Positions 15,819 through 23,239 of a stretch of DNA of 36,443 bases are shown piece by piece. How positions within the stretch are numbered: position 1 is the first letter of the stretch; each line of letters begins with the position of its first letter. Origin of the DNA: Candidatus Mediterraneibacter gallistercoris (GTDB lineage: Bacteria > Bacillota_A > Clostridia > Lachnospirales > Lachnospiraceae); the NCBI GenBank assembly GCA_019119745.1, contig DWWI01000199.1:1-36443 (forward strand). Reading direction: 5' to 3'. Under the pieces are notes generated by a model. The model was not told the origin of the DNA. It did no database searches and was given only the letters and a program-made list of their open reading frames with translations. The position numbers were made by a program, and so were the translations under genes.

Positions 15819-16844
15819 ATGGATTATAAGAAAGCAGGCGTTGATATCGAAGCCGGATATAAATCGGTAGAACTGATGAAAGAGCATGTAAAAAAGACAA
15901 TGCGTCCTGAAGTGCTCGGAGGACTCGGAGGATTCTCCGGTGCGTTTTCCCTTGCAAAGATCAAGGAGATGGAGGAGCCGGTGCTTCTGTCCGGCACGGA
16001 CGGATGCGGTACTAAAGTGAAGCTGGCCATGATTCTGGATAAACATGATACGATCGGAATTGATGCGGTGGCAATGTGCGTTAATGACATTGCGTGCGCA
16101 GGAGGAGAACCGCTTTTCTTTCTGGATTATATTGCCTGCGGAAAGAATGAGCCGGAGAAGATCGCGGATATTGTCAAGGGCGTAGCTGAGGGCTGCCTTC
16201 AGGCAGGAGCGGCTCTGATCGGCGGAGAGACAGCAGAACATCCGGGACTTATGGCGCCGGACGAGTATGACCTTGCAGGCTTTGCCGTAGGTGCCTGCGA
16301 TAAGAAGGATATGATCACGGGAGAAAACTTAAAAGCCGGGGACGTGCTCATCGGTATGGCGTCAACGGGTATTCACAGCAACGGATATTCTCTGGTGAGA
16401 CAGGTGTTCAGCATGAAACGCGAGGCTCTGGATACATATTATGACAGCCTCGGTTCTACGCTGGGTGAGGCTCTTCTCGTTCCTACGAGGATTTATGTAA
16501 AAGCACTCAAGAGCATCAAGGATGCCGGCGTGACGGTCAAGGCGTGCAGCCATATCACAGGCGGCGGTTTCTACGAAAATGTTCCGCGTATGCTGAAAGA
16601 AGGCACAAAGGCAGTGATCAGAAAAGACAGCTACCCGATCCCGCCGATCTTCAATATGCTCTCTGTGGACGGAGATATTGCGGAACAGATGATGTATAAT
16701 ACATTCAATATGGGACTTGGCATGATCGTCGCAGTGGATGAGGCGGACGCAGACCGCGCCATGGAGGCGATCCGCGCTGCCGGAGATGCGCCGTATGTAG
16801 TGGGACGCATTGAGGCAGGAGATAAAGGAGTAGAATTATGCTAG
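15819..16844 (+). CDS. purM: Phosphoribosylformylglycinamidine cyclo-ligase (AIR synthetase)
   Basis: PurM uses ATP to close FGAM into AIR. The 341-residue protein has GGLGGFSGAF, SGTDGCGTKVKLA, the GGETAEHPG segment and the C-terminal ITGGGFYENVPRM, as in the family. AGGAGAG lies 9 nt before ATG 15819. Its end overlaps purN by 7 nt, so the two are coupled. The length is normal. Confidence 0.97.
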   Translation: MDYKKAGVDIEAGYKSVELMKEHVKKTMRPEVLGGLGGFSGAFSLAKIKEMEEPVLLSGTDGCGTKVKLAMILDKHDTIGIDAVAMCVNDIACAGGEPLFFLDYIACGKNEPEKIADIVKGVAEGCLQAGAALIGGETAEHPGLMAPDEYDLAGFAVGACDKKDMITGENLKAGDVLIGMASTGIHSNGYSLVRQVFSMKREALDTYYDSLGSTLGEALLVPTRIYVKALKSIKDAGVTVKACSHITGGGFYENVPRMLKEGTKAVIRKDSYPIPPIFNMLSVDGDIAEQMMYNTFNMGLGMIVAVDEADADRAMEAIRAAGDAPYVVGRIEAGDKGVELC

Positions 16845-17506
16845 AGAGGACAGGTGCAGCGGCAGATCAGCCGCTGCGCGTTGTCGTGATGGTATCCGGA
16901 GGCGGGACAAACCTTCAGGCGATCATCGACAGCGTAAAAGACGGTACGATCACAAACGCACAGATCGTGGGAGTGATCAACAACAATAAAAATGCATATG
17001 CACTGAAGAGGGCGGAAGAAAATGATATTCCGTCCATGTGTGTATCTCCGAAAGATTTTGAAACACGGGATATATTCAACGAAAAGCTGCTGGAGGCAGT
17101 GGACAGCTATGAGCCGGATCTTATTGTGCTGGCCGGTTTCCTTGTTGTGATTCCGCCGGAAATGATCAAAAAGTACGAAAACCGGATGATCAATATCCAT
17201 CCGTCTCTTATCCCCTCTTTCTGCGGGAAAGGCTACTACGGCCTGAAGGTCCATGAGGCGGCTCTTGCCCGGGGCGTAAAAGTAGTGGGAGCTACCGTGC
17301 ATTTTGTAGATGAGGGAACAGATACGGGACCGATCATTCTGCAGAAAGCCGTTGAAGTACAGCAGGGCGATACGCCGGAGGTGCTTCAGCGCAGAGTCAT
17401 GGAACAGGCAGAGTGGAAGATCCTGCCGAAAGCAATCGACCTGATCGCAAACGGAAAAGTGCGGGTCGAGGACAAAAAGACAGTCATCCTGAGTGAGGAG
17501 GTTTAG
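16838..17506 (+). CDS. purN: Phosphoribosylglycinamide formyltransferase
   Basis: PurN transfers formyl from 10-formyl-THF to GAR. The 222-residue protein has VSGGGTNLQAI near the N-terminus, the catalytic INIHPSLIPSF (Asn/His) and VDEGTDTGPII (Asp). It begins inside the purM stop region (ATG at 16838) with AAGGAG just upstream, and is followed by purD after 2 nt. Confidence 0.97.
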   Translation: MLERTGAAADQPLRVVVMVSGGGTNLQAIIDSVKDGTITNAQIVGVINNNKNAYALKRAEENDIPSMCVSPKDFETRDIFNEKLLEAVDSYEPDLIVLAGFLVVIPPEMIKKYENRMINIHPSLIPSFCGKGYYGLKVHEAALARGVKVVGATVHFVDEGTDTGPIILQKAVEVQQGDTPEVLQRRVMEQAEWKILPKAIDLIANGKVRVEDKKTVILSEEV

Positions 17507-17508
17507 AG

Positions 17509-18780
17509 ATGAAAATACTGATCGTTGGAAGCGGCGGAAGAGAACATGCCATTGCGGCAAGTGTGGCAAAGAGTCCGAAAGCAGATAAGATATACTGTGC
17601 TCCGGGAAATGCGGGAATCGCGGAATATGCGGAGTGCGTCGACATTGGCGCCATGGAGTTCGACAAACTGGCGGCATTTGCAAAGGAAAATAATATCGAC
17701 CTGTGTATCGTAGGAATGGACGATCCGCTGGTAGGCGGTCTCGTGGATGTTATGGAAGAAGCGGGCATCCGCACATTCGGACCGAAGAAAAACGCGGCAA
17801 TCCTCGAGGGATCAAAAGCGTTTTCAAAAGACCTGATGAAGAAATACAATATTCCGACAGCCGCTTATGAGAACTTTACGGATCCGGAGAAAGCGCTGGA
17901 ATATCTTGAGACAGCGAAGTTCCCGATCGTACTGAAAGCGGACGGACTTGCACTCGGGAAGGGCGTGCTCATCTGCCAGAATCTGGAAGAGGCAAAAGAG
18001 GGTGTCAAGACGATCATGCTGGACAAGAAGTTCGGCACAGCGGGAAATGAGATGGTTATCGAGGAGTTCATGACCGGACGTGAAGTATCCGTTCTCTCAT
18101 TCGTGGACGGAAAGACGATCAAGACTATGACAAGCGCACAGGACCACAAGCGTGCGGGAGACGGCGACACCGGCCTGAATACAGGCGGAATGGGAACATT
18201 CTCTCCGAGTCCGTTCTATACAAAGGAAGTAGAAGAATTCTGCGAGAAATATATCTATCAGCCCACAGTTGACGCTATGGCGGCAGAGGGGCGCCCGTTT
18301 AAAGGCGTGATCTTCTTTGGCCTGATGCTTACAGCGGACGGACCGAAAGTGCTGGAGTACAATGCACGCTTCGGTGATCCGGAGGCACAGGTCGTACTGC
18401 CCCGTATGAAAAACGATATCATCGACGTGGTTGAGGCATGTATCGACGGCACACTGGATCAGATCGATCTGCAGTTCGAGGACAATGCGGCGGTCTGCGT
18501 AGTGCTTGCATCCGACGGATATCCGGTGAAGTATGAGAAAGGCTTCCCGATCAAAGGTCTTGACGAGTTCAAAAAGCACGACGGCTACTACTGCTTCCAT
18601 GCCGGAACCAAATTCGAGAACGGACAGATCGTGACAAACGGCGGACGTGTGCTCGGCGTGACGGCAAAAGGAAAAGATTTAAAAGAAGCAAGAAAGAACG
18701 CTTACGCTGCTACCGAGTGGGTAGAGTTCGAGAATAAGTATATGAGACACGATATCGGCAAAGCGATCGATGAGGCGTGA
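17509..18780 (+). CDS. purD: Phosphoribosylamine-glycine ligase (GAR synthetase)
   Basis: PurD is an ATP-grasp ligase that joins phosphoribosylamine and glycine. The 423-residue protein opens with ILIVGSGGREHAI, has the ATP-grasp LKADGLALGKGV and the metal-site EYNARFGDPEAQ. GAGGAGG precedes ATG 17509. It is the last gene of the run. A large structured element starts 16 nt after its stop codon. Confidence 0.97.
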   Translation: MKILIVGSGGREHAIAASVAKSPKADKIYCAPGNAGIAEYAECVDIGAMEFDKLAAFAKENNIDLCIVGMDDPLVGGLVDVMEEAGIRTFGPKKNAAILEGSKAFSKDLMKKYNIPTAAYENFTDPEKALEYLETAKFPIVLKADGLALGKGVLICQNLEEAKEGVKTIMLDKKFGTAGNEMVIEEFMTGREVSVLSFVDGKTIKTMTSAQDHKRAGDGDTGLNTGGMGTFSPSPFYTKEVEEFCEKYIYQPTVDAMAAEGRPFKGVIFFGLMLTADGPKVLEYNARFGDPEAQVVLPRMKNDIIDVVEACIDGTLDQIDLQFEDNAAVCVVLASDGYPVKYEKGFPIKGLDEFKKHDGYYCFHAGTKFENGQIVTNGGRVLGVTAKGKDLKEARKNAYAATEWVEFENKYMRHDIGKAIDEA

Positions 18781-18796
18781 TCTTCATATTTGCTGG

Positions 18797-19142
18797 GAGA
18801 ATCTGAGCCAGATAGTTGGATAAGTGTCCGACAATCAGGCAGATATGGTATATAGATAAGATATTCGTGACAGGCGGAAATGAAATGTTCCCGCCTCCGG
18901 TTACAGGATATAAGACAATGTAACAAGCCTGTGATATGGCTAAAAACGATCAAGAAAATGAATAAACTCGCAAAAGCTCAGACATATTCATTTTCTTGAT
19001 CAATGCCATATCACAGGCTTTAACTTTGTCTTAATATCCCTTCACAGTCACCGTTCACATTCCATTTCCGCCTGTTACGGAAGGTCTGATAAATGGTCTG
19101 TATTTGCCTGATTTTCTACATTCATCCGGTCGAAAGATTCTC
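18797..19142 (+). ncRNA. Candidate structured RNA element, copy 1 (downstream of purD)
   Basis: This 346-nt imperfect palindrome is closed by GAGAATCT (18797-18804) and AGATTCTC (19135-19142). Inside are a hairpin AGGCGG/CCGCCT (18872-18877, 18891-18896), the conserved CTCCGGTTACA, a 16-bp perfect stem AAGCCTGTGATATGGC (18925-18940) with 19005-19020, and a 17-bp perfect stem (18948-18964 with 18985-19001) presenting AACTCGC in its loop. A homologous copy lies at 35867-36198. Its stems have other sequences but still pair, while the loop and joining blocks are kept. That is covariation, so the fold is likely functional, either as RNA or as a mobile palindrome. No T-run ends it. I recognise no known family. 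Confidence 0.65.
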
Positions 19143-19252
19143 TCCGCTAGAATATGCAGCTGACGAAAACCAGGAAGAAATCAGATTTTTCTCGGTAAAG
19201 TTTAAATTTCTTACCTGCAAATACGGATACATATGGATTAGGCGGCAGGTTA

Positions 19253-19261
19253 TGGTATAAT
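19253..19261 (+). promoter_or_regulatory. Extended -10 promoter of the KPVIYLYPE protein gene
   Basis: TGG-TATAAT at 19253-19261 lies about 65 nt before the start codon. No clear -35 is seen. The rest of 19143-19325 holds nothing else that I can name. Confidence 0.5.
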
Positions 19262-19325
19262 TCAAGTATGATATGATGTCAGAATTCGGAGAATCTATAT
19301 TTTATGGGAAGGAGGAACTGTTGTT

Positions 19326-19964
19326 ATGAAAAGGATCCTGTATATTGTTTTAGGGGGAATTGCGATTCTTGCGGTATTTTGTCTTATGGGCTGGCTTTTC
19401 AGAAACAGTGCTGCTTATACGACAAATGAAAAGCCGGTGATCTATCTGTATCCGGAACAGGAACAGGAGGTATCTGTCAGGCTGGACTATGACGGGAAAC
19501 TGACCTGCACGTATCCTGAGTATGACAACGGCTGGGATGTGACTGCCGAGCCGGACGGCACGCTGACAGATGAGAGCGGGAAGGAGTACAATTACCTCTA
19601 CTGGGAGGGAGAGACGGATCAGGAGTATGATTTCTCCGAGGGCTTCTGCGTGGCGGGAGAGGATACCGCCAAGTTCCTCGAGAATGCTCTTGACAGGCTT
19701 GGCCTTACCCGCAGAGAGGCAAATGAATTTATCGTATACTGGCTGCCGAAGATGGAACAGAACGAGTATAATCTTATCTCTTTCCAGAGTGAAGCATACA
19801 CAGACTGCGCCCGTCTCAATGTGCAGCCGCAGCCTAACACTGTGATCCGTGTCTTTATGGCATATAAGCCGCTTGACCACTATCAGGAGATTCCGGAGCA
19901 GTCCCTCTCCACTCCGGAACGCAGCGGATTCACGGTCGTAGAATGGGGCGGCAGCGAATCTTAA
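19326..19964 (+). CDS. Membrane-anchored protein of unknown function with a KPVIYLYPE motif
   Basis: The 212-residue protein has an N-terminal anchor helix (about 4-26) and an extracytoplasmic region starting with KPVIYLYPEQEQEVSVRLDY. The rest has many aromatic and acidic residues (YNYLYWEGE, FIVYWLPKMEQN, VFMAYKPLD, FTVVEWGG). I recall similar proteins from gut bacteria but no function or firm domain name. AAGGAGG lies 9 nt before ATG 19326. It is alone between the purD-linked element and dedA. The terminator-like hairpin at 19987-20043 could end its transcript. Confidence 0.85.
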   Translation: MKRILYIVLGGIAILAVFCLMGWLFRNSAAYTTNEKPVIYLYPEQEQEVSVRLDYDGKLTCTYPEYDNGWDVTAEPDGTLTDESGKEYNYLYWEGETDQEYDFSEGFCVAGEDTAKFLENALDRLGLTRREANEFIVYWLPKMEQNEYNLISFQSEAYTDCARLNVQPQPNTVIRVFMAYKPLDHYQEIPEQSLSTPERSGFTVVEWGGSES

Positions 19965-19986
19965 GAAATTCTTTGGAATCTTATAT

Positions 19987-20043
19987 CAGCTCCCTTTAGA
20001 TTTACAGGATATCCTGTAATCATGAAAGGGGGCTGTATTTTTT
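19987..20043 (+). terminator. Terminator-like hairpin that includes the dedA ribosome binding site
   Basis: CAGCTCCCTTT (19987-19997) pairs with AAAGGGGGCTG (20025-20035) over 11 bp with one G-U. TATTTTTT then runs straight into the dedA ATG at 20044. Inside the loop is the perfect 18-bp palindrome TTACAGGATATCCTGTAA (20002-20019). The right arm holds the dedA ribosome binding site AAAGGGGG. The same structure can stop transcription and hide the ribosome binding site; the palindrome could also be an operator. Confidence 0.75.
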
Positions 20044-20553
20044 ATGAACATATCTGAACTTACCCATTATTTTCTCCAATACGGTGCTTTTTTCATTTAT
20101 CTGATCGTACTTTTAGAATATCTGAATCTTCCGGGCTTTCCCGCCGGCGTTATCATGCCGCTTGCAGGAATCTGGGCCGCGCAGGGTGAGATCAGTTTCC
20201 CGGTTGTTATGGTGCTGACAGTTGCGGCGGGACTTACCGGGAGCTGGGCGCTCTATCTGCTGGGCAGATACGGCGGGGGCAAGGTGCTCGGGTTTTATTT
20301 CAAGAAATTTCCGAAGCACCAGCCGGTCATTGAAGAGAAGATGAATTATCTGAGGGAGAAAGGCTGCATCGGTGTATTTGTCAGCAAGCTGCTCCCCATG
20401 GTGCGCACCCTCATCTCGATTCCGGCAGGCATGGTGAAGATGGATTTTGTCAAATATACAGTAAGTTCCGTGTGCGGGATATTCTTATGGAATCTGACAT
20501 TTGTCGGGGCAGGATATTTCTTCGGCGACGCGGCTATCAAGTTTTTTACATAA
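20044..20553 (+). CDS. DedA-family membrane protein
   Basis: DedA/VTT proteins are polytopic membrane proteins linked to lipid carrier or phospholipid movement. The 169-residue product has the family pattern: LEYLNLPGFPAGVIMPLAG at the N-terminus, GSWALYLLGRYGGGKVL, and FVSKLLPMVRTLISIPAGM with the conserved Arg of the re-entrant segment. The start codon abuts a T-run and its ribosome binding site lies in a hairpin stem. A glycosyltransferase gene follows after 17 nt and an acyltransferase gene after that, which points to membrane lipid work. Confidence 0.92.
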   Translation: MNISELTHYFLQYGAFFIYLIVLLEYLNLPGFPAGVIMPLAGIWAAQGEISFPVVMVLTVAAGLTGSWALYLLGRYGGGKVLGFYFKKFPKHQPVIEEKMNYLREKGCIGVFVSKLLPMVRTLISIPAGMVKMDFVKYTVSSVCGIFLWNLTFVGAGYFFGDAAIKFFT

Positions 20554-20570
20554 GAGAGGGGGCACAGAAA

Positions 20571-21866
20571 ATGAAAATTGCAATGCTTACAAATAATTAC
20601 AGGCCTTTCGTGGGAGGCGTGCCGATCTCAGTTGAGCGTCAGGCGCAGGAGCTTGTAAAGCTCGGACATCAGGTGACAGTATTTGCGCCCGTGTATGAAA
20701 GTGAGGATAAAGAACAGGCTGAAAGTTTCCGGGAAAAGATTCTGGAAGAGGATAAGAAGGCGCCGGAGCGGGTAATCCGGTATCATTCACAGAAGAAAAA
20801 GATGGAAAACGGCATGGTGTATCCGGGAATTTATCCGGCAGAGATATTCAAGGTGTTTGAACGGGAAAGATTTGACTGTATTCATGTGCATCATCCTATG
20901 TTCGTGGGACCGTGGGCGCTGTGGCTGGGAAAGAAATATGATATTCCGGTTATCTATACATATCACACAAGATATGAAGACTATCTTCATTATATTCCGT
21001 GCTTCCGGATCAATGAGAGGAGTACGATTGTGAAGAAGAAAGCGGTAGAGTGGCTGCAAAGGAATGTGATTCCGTCCTATATGAGCTGGTTTTGCAATAA
21101 GTGTGATCTCGTACTCGCGCCGTCTGCCGGAATGAGGCAGATGATCAGGGGATATGGAGTTCATACTCCGACAGCAGTATTCCCCACCGGACTGGACGGA
21201 TCATTTTTCCGGAAGAATGAAAAAAGGTCGCGGGAGATCAGAAAACAGTATGCGAAAGGAAAGAAACATCTGCTTGTCACGGTCTCAAGACTGGAAAAAG
21301 AGAAAAACTACGGCTTTCTTCTGCGGGGAATTGCAGAATTGAAGCGGGAGACAGGGGATAACTTCCAGGTACTGATCATAGGAGACGGAAGCCAGAAGGC
21401 GGAGCTGAAAGTCAGGGCGTCCATCCTTGGTATACAGGATGTGGTTACTTTCGTAGGAAATGTACCGAATGAACAGGTCAGGGACTATCTGGCCGCGAGT
21501 GATCTGTTTCTGTTTGCATCGAAGTCAGAGACACAGGGCATCGTTCTGGCTGAGGCAATGGCAGCAGGCATACCGGTCACGGCAGTACATGCAACCGGTG
21601 CGGACGATATTATTGAAGACGGTGTAAACGGATTCCTGACGGAGGAGAAAGAAGAAGTGTGGGCGGCAAAAGTGACTGAGGCGCTCGAACCTGAGACGAA
21701 CAGCAGGATGAAGAGGGCGGCGCTTATCTCTGCCGAAAATTACCGTTCCTCGAGACTTGCCATCTATGAGGAGATGCTCTACAATCAATGTGGGTTCAGG
21801 AAAGGAGAAAAACTTTATGAGGCTGAAGAAGATCGGAGAGAGCGCTCTGCAATGGCTCTTCACTAA
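20571..21866 (+). CDS. GT4-family glycosyltransferase, probably glycolipid-forming
   Basis: The 431-residue protein has a GT-B fold. The N-terminal half has YRPFVGGVPISVERQAQEL and HVHHPMFVGPWAL; the C-terminal nucleotide-sugar site has VSRLEKEKNYGFLL, IIGDGSQKAELK and FASKSETQGIVLAEAMAAG. The last is the E-x7-E motif of retaining GT4 enzymes. It resembles diacylglycerol glucosyltransferases, and the DedA and acyltransferase neighbours fit that, but the acceptor is inferred. ATG 20571 has GAGAGGGGG upstream; the longer frame from 20472 lies inside dedA. Its 3' end overlaps the next gene by 50 nt. Confidence 0.9.
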   Translation: MKIAMLTNNYRPFVGGVPISVERQAQELVKLGHQVTVFAPVYESEDKEQAESFREKILEEDKKAPERVIRYHSQKKKMENGMVYPGIYPAEIFKVFERERFDCIHVHHPMFVGPWALWLGKKYDIPVIYTYHTRYEDYLHYIPCFRINERSTIVKKKAVEWLQRNVIPSYMSWFCNKCDLVLAPSAGMRQMIRGYGVHTPTAVFPTGLDGSFFRKNEKRSREIRKQYAKGKKHLLVTVSRLEKEKNYGFLLRGIAELKRETGDNFQVLIIGDGSQKAELKVRASILGIQDVVTFVGNVPNEQVRDYLAASDLFLFASKSETQGIVLAEAMAAGIPVTAVHATGADDIIEDGVNGFLTEEKEEVWAAKVTEALEPETNSRMKRAALISAENYRSSRLAIYEEMLYNQCGFRKGEKLYEAEEDRRERSAMALH

Positions 21867-22485
21867 TTATCTGAAATGGATCGAGCGGACTGTTACGATC
21901 CGGTGGATTGAGGAGAACCGATACGGAGACAGTCAGATATTCGGATTCTGGCATGAGGACAGCTTCTTTATGAATCTCGTTCTTGAGAATCTGGCGCATA
22001 AGACTACGCCGGTAGATGTGATCGTGACCGCGGACACCCGGGGGAATTATATAGAAAACATGGTGAGAAGATGCGGCGGAAATGCACTGCGTGTGCCGGA
22101 CGGCTTTAAGGCATTTGCGGCACTTAAAAAGATCGTGCAGGATTCTTACGAAAAGACTCATTCCATCGCTGTTGCGCTGGACGGACCGCTGGGACCCAGA
22201 CATGAGCCGAAGAAGCTGGCGTTTTATCTGTCAGAACACGCTGAAGAAGATTTTGTAGGCATCAGCCTGTCCTATTCTTCCTGTCTGCGGCTTCGGCACC
22301 GCTGGGATAAATATGTGATCCCCCTGCCGTACACAACCGTTACAGTTGCGGTGAAAAATTACGGTGTGGTAAAGAAGAGCCGGATACCGGAGCTGCCTGC
22401 AGCGGCGCCGGAACCTGACTGTGAGGAAATATGCGGACAGGAAAGCGGGAAGAAAAACGTGAGAAAAGTGCCTGGAACTCTCTGA
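21817..22485 (+). CDS. DUF374 / lysophospholipid acyltransferase-like protein
   Basis: The 223-residue protein matches the DUF374 group related to lipid acyltransferases. Visible features are the FWHEDSFFM segment, DVIVTADTRGNYIENMVRR, RVPDGFKAFAALKKIV and ALDGPLGPRHEPKKLAF. I infer a role in acylating a membrane lipid made with the glycosyltransferase next door. I chose ATG 21817, with AAAGGAG 9 nt upstream, over 21757. The overlap of 50 nt with the preceding gene is longer than usual and implies coupled translation. Confidence 0.85.
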   Translation: MRLKKIGESALQWLFTNYLKWIERTVTIRWIEENRYGDSQIFGFWHEDSFFMNLVLENLAHKTTPVDVIVTADTRGNYIENMVRRCGGNALRVPDGFKAFAALKKIVQDSYEKTHSIAVALDGPLGPRHEPKKLAFYLSEHAEEDFVGISLSYSSCLRLRHRWDKYVIPLPYTTVTVAVKNYGVVKKSRIPELPAAAPEPDCEEICGQESGKKNVRKVPGTL

Positions 22486-22540
22486 ATACAGGTGATGGAG
22501 AAAGGCAGAAATTTAAAATGAGGAGAGAAGAGGAGACAAC

Positions 22541-23239
22541 ATGGAGACGAACAATATCTTGATCGTAGAGGACGATAAAGAAATCCGGGAGGGCGTCCAG
22601 ATTTACCTGCAGAGTCAGGGATATAAAGTATTTCAGGCGGCGGACGGCATCGAAGGGCTGGAGATCATAGACAAGGAGGATATCCATCTGGCTATTGTGG
22701 ATATCATGATGCCCAGAATGGATGGTATCCGCATGACAATGAAATTAAGGGAAAAGCATGATTTCCCGGTGATCATGCTGTCGGCAAAATCCGAGGAAGT
22801 GGATAAGATCACGGGCTTAAATATCGGGGCGGATGATTATGTGACAAAGCCGTTTACGCCTATGGAACTGATGGCGAGGGTGAATTCCCAGCTCAGGCGA
22901 TACCGGAAGTTTCTGGAAAAGCTGACTCCGCAGGAAAATGTGCATGTGATCGGAGGACTGGAGATCAATGAGGACGCGGTGGAAGTGACGATGGACGGAA
23001 AACCGGTGAAACTCACGCCCATAGAGTACAAGATTCTTCTCCTGCTGGCGAAGAATCCGGGCAGAGTATTCTCATCCGAGGAAATCTATGAGCGCGTATG
23101 GCAGGAAAAAGCTATCAATACAGATACCATTATGGTGCATGTGAGAAACATAAGAGAAAAGATTGAATTAGATCCAAAGAATCCGAAATATTTAAAGGTG
23201 GTGTGGGGAGTTGGATACAAAATCGAAAAACAGCCGTAA
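22541..23239 (+). CDS. OmpR/PhoB-family response regulator
   Basis: The 232-residue protein has a receiver domain (acidic pocket VEDDKE, phospho-acceptor Asp54 in IVDIMMPRMDG, signalling Ser/Lys in LSAK and TKPF). A winged-helix DNA-binding domain follows (about 130-232, LTPIEYKILLLLAKNPGRVFS and VHVRNIREKIE). Its partner is the kinase encoded next, which starts 29 nt before this gene ends. The operon it controls is not known. GAGGAG lies before ATG 22541. Confidence 0.95.
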   Translation: METNNILIVEDDKEIREGVQIYLQSQGYKVFQAADGIEGLEIIDKEDIHLAIVDIMMPRMDGIRMTMKLREKHDFPVIMLSAKSEEVDKITGLNIGADDYVTKPFTPMELMARVNSQLRRYRKFLEKLTPQENVHVIGGLEINEDAVEVTMDGKPVKLTPIEYKILLLLAKNPGRVFSSEEIYERVWQEKAINTDTIMVHVRNIREKIELDPKNPKYLKVVWGVGYKIEKQP

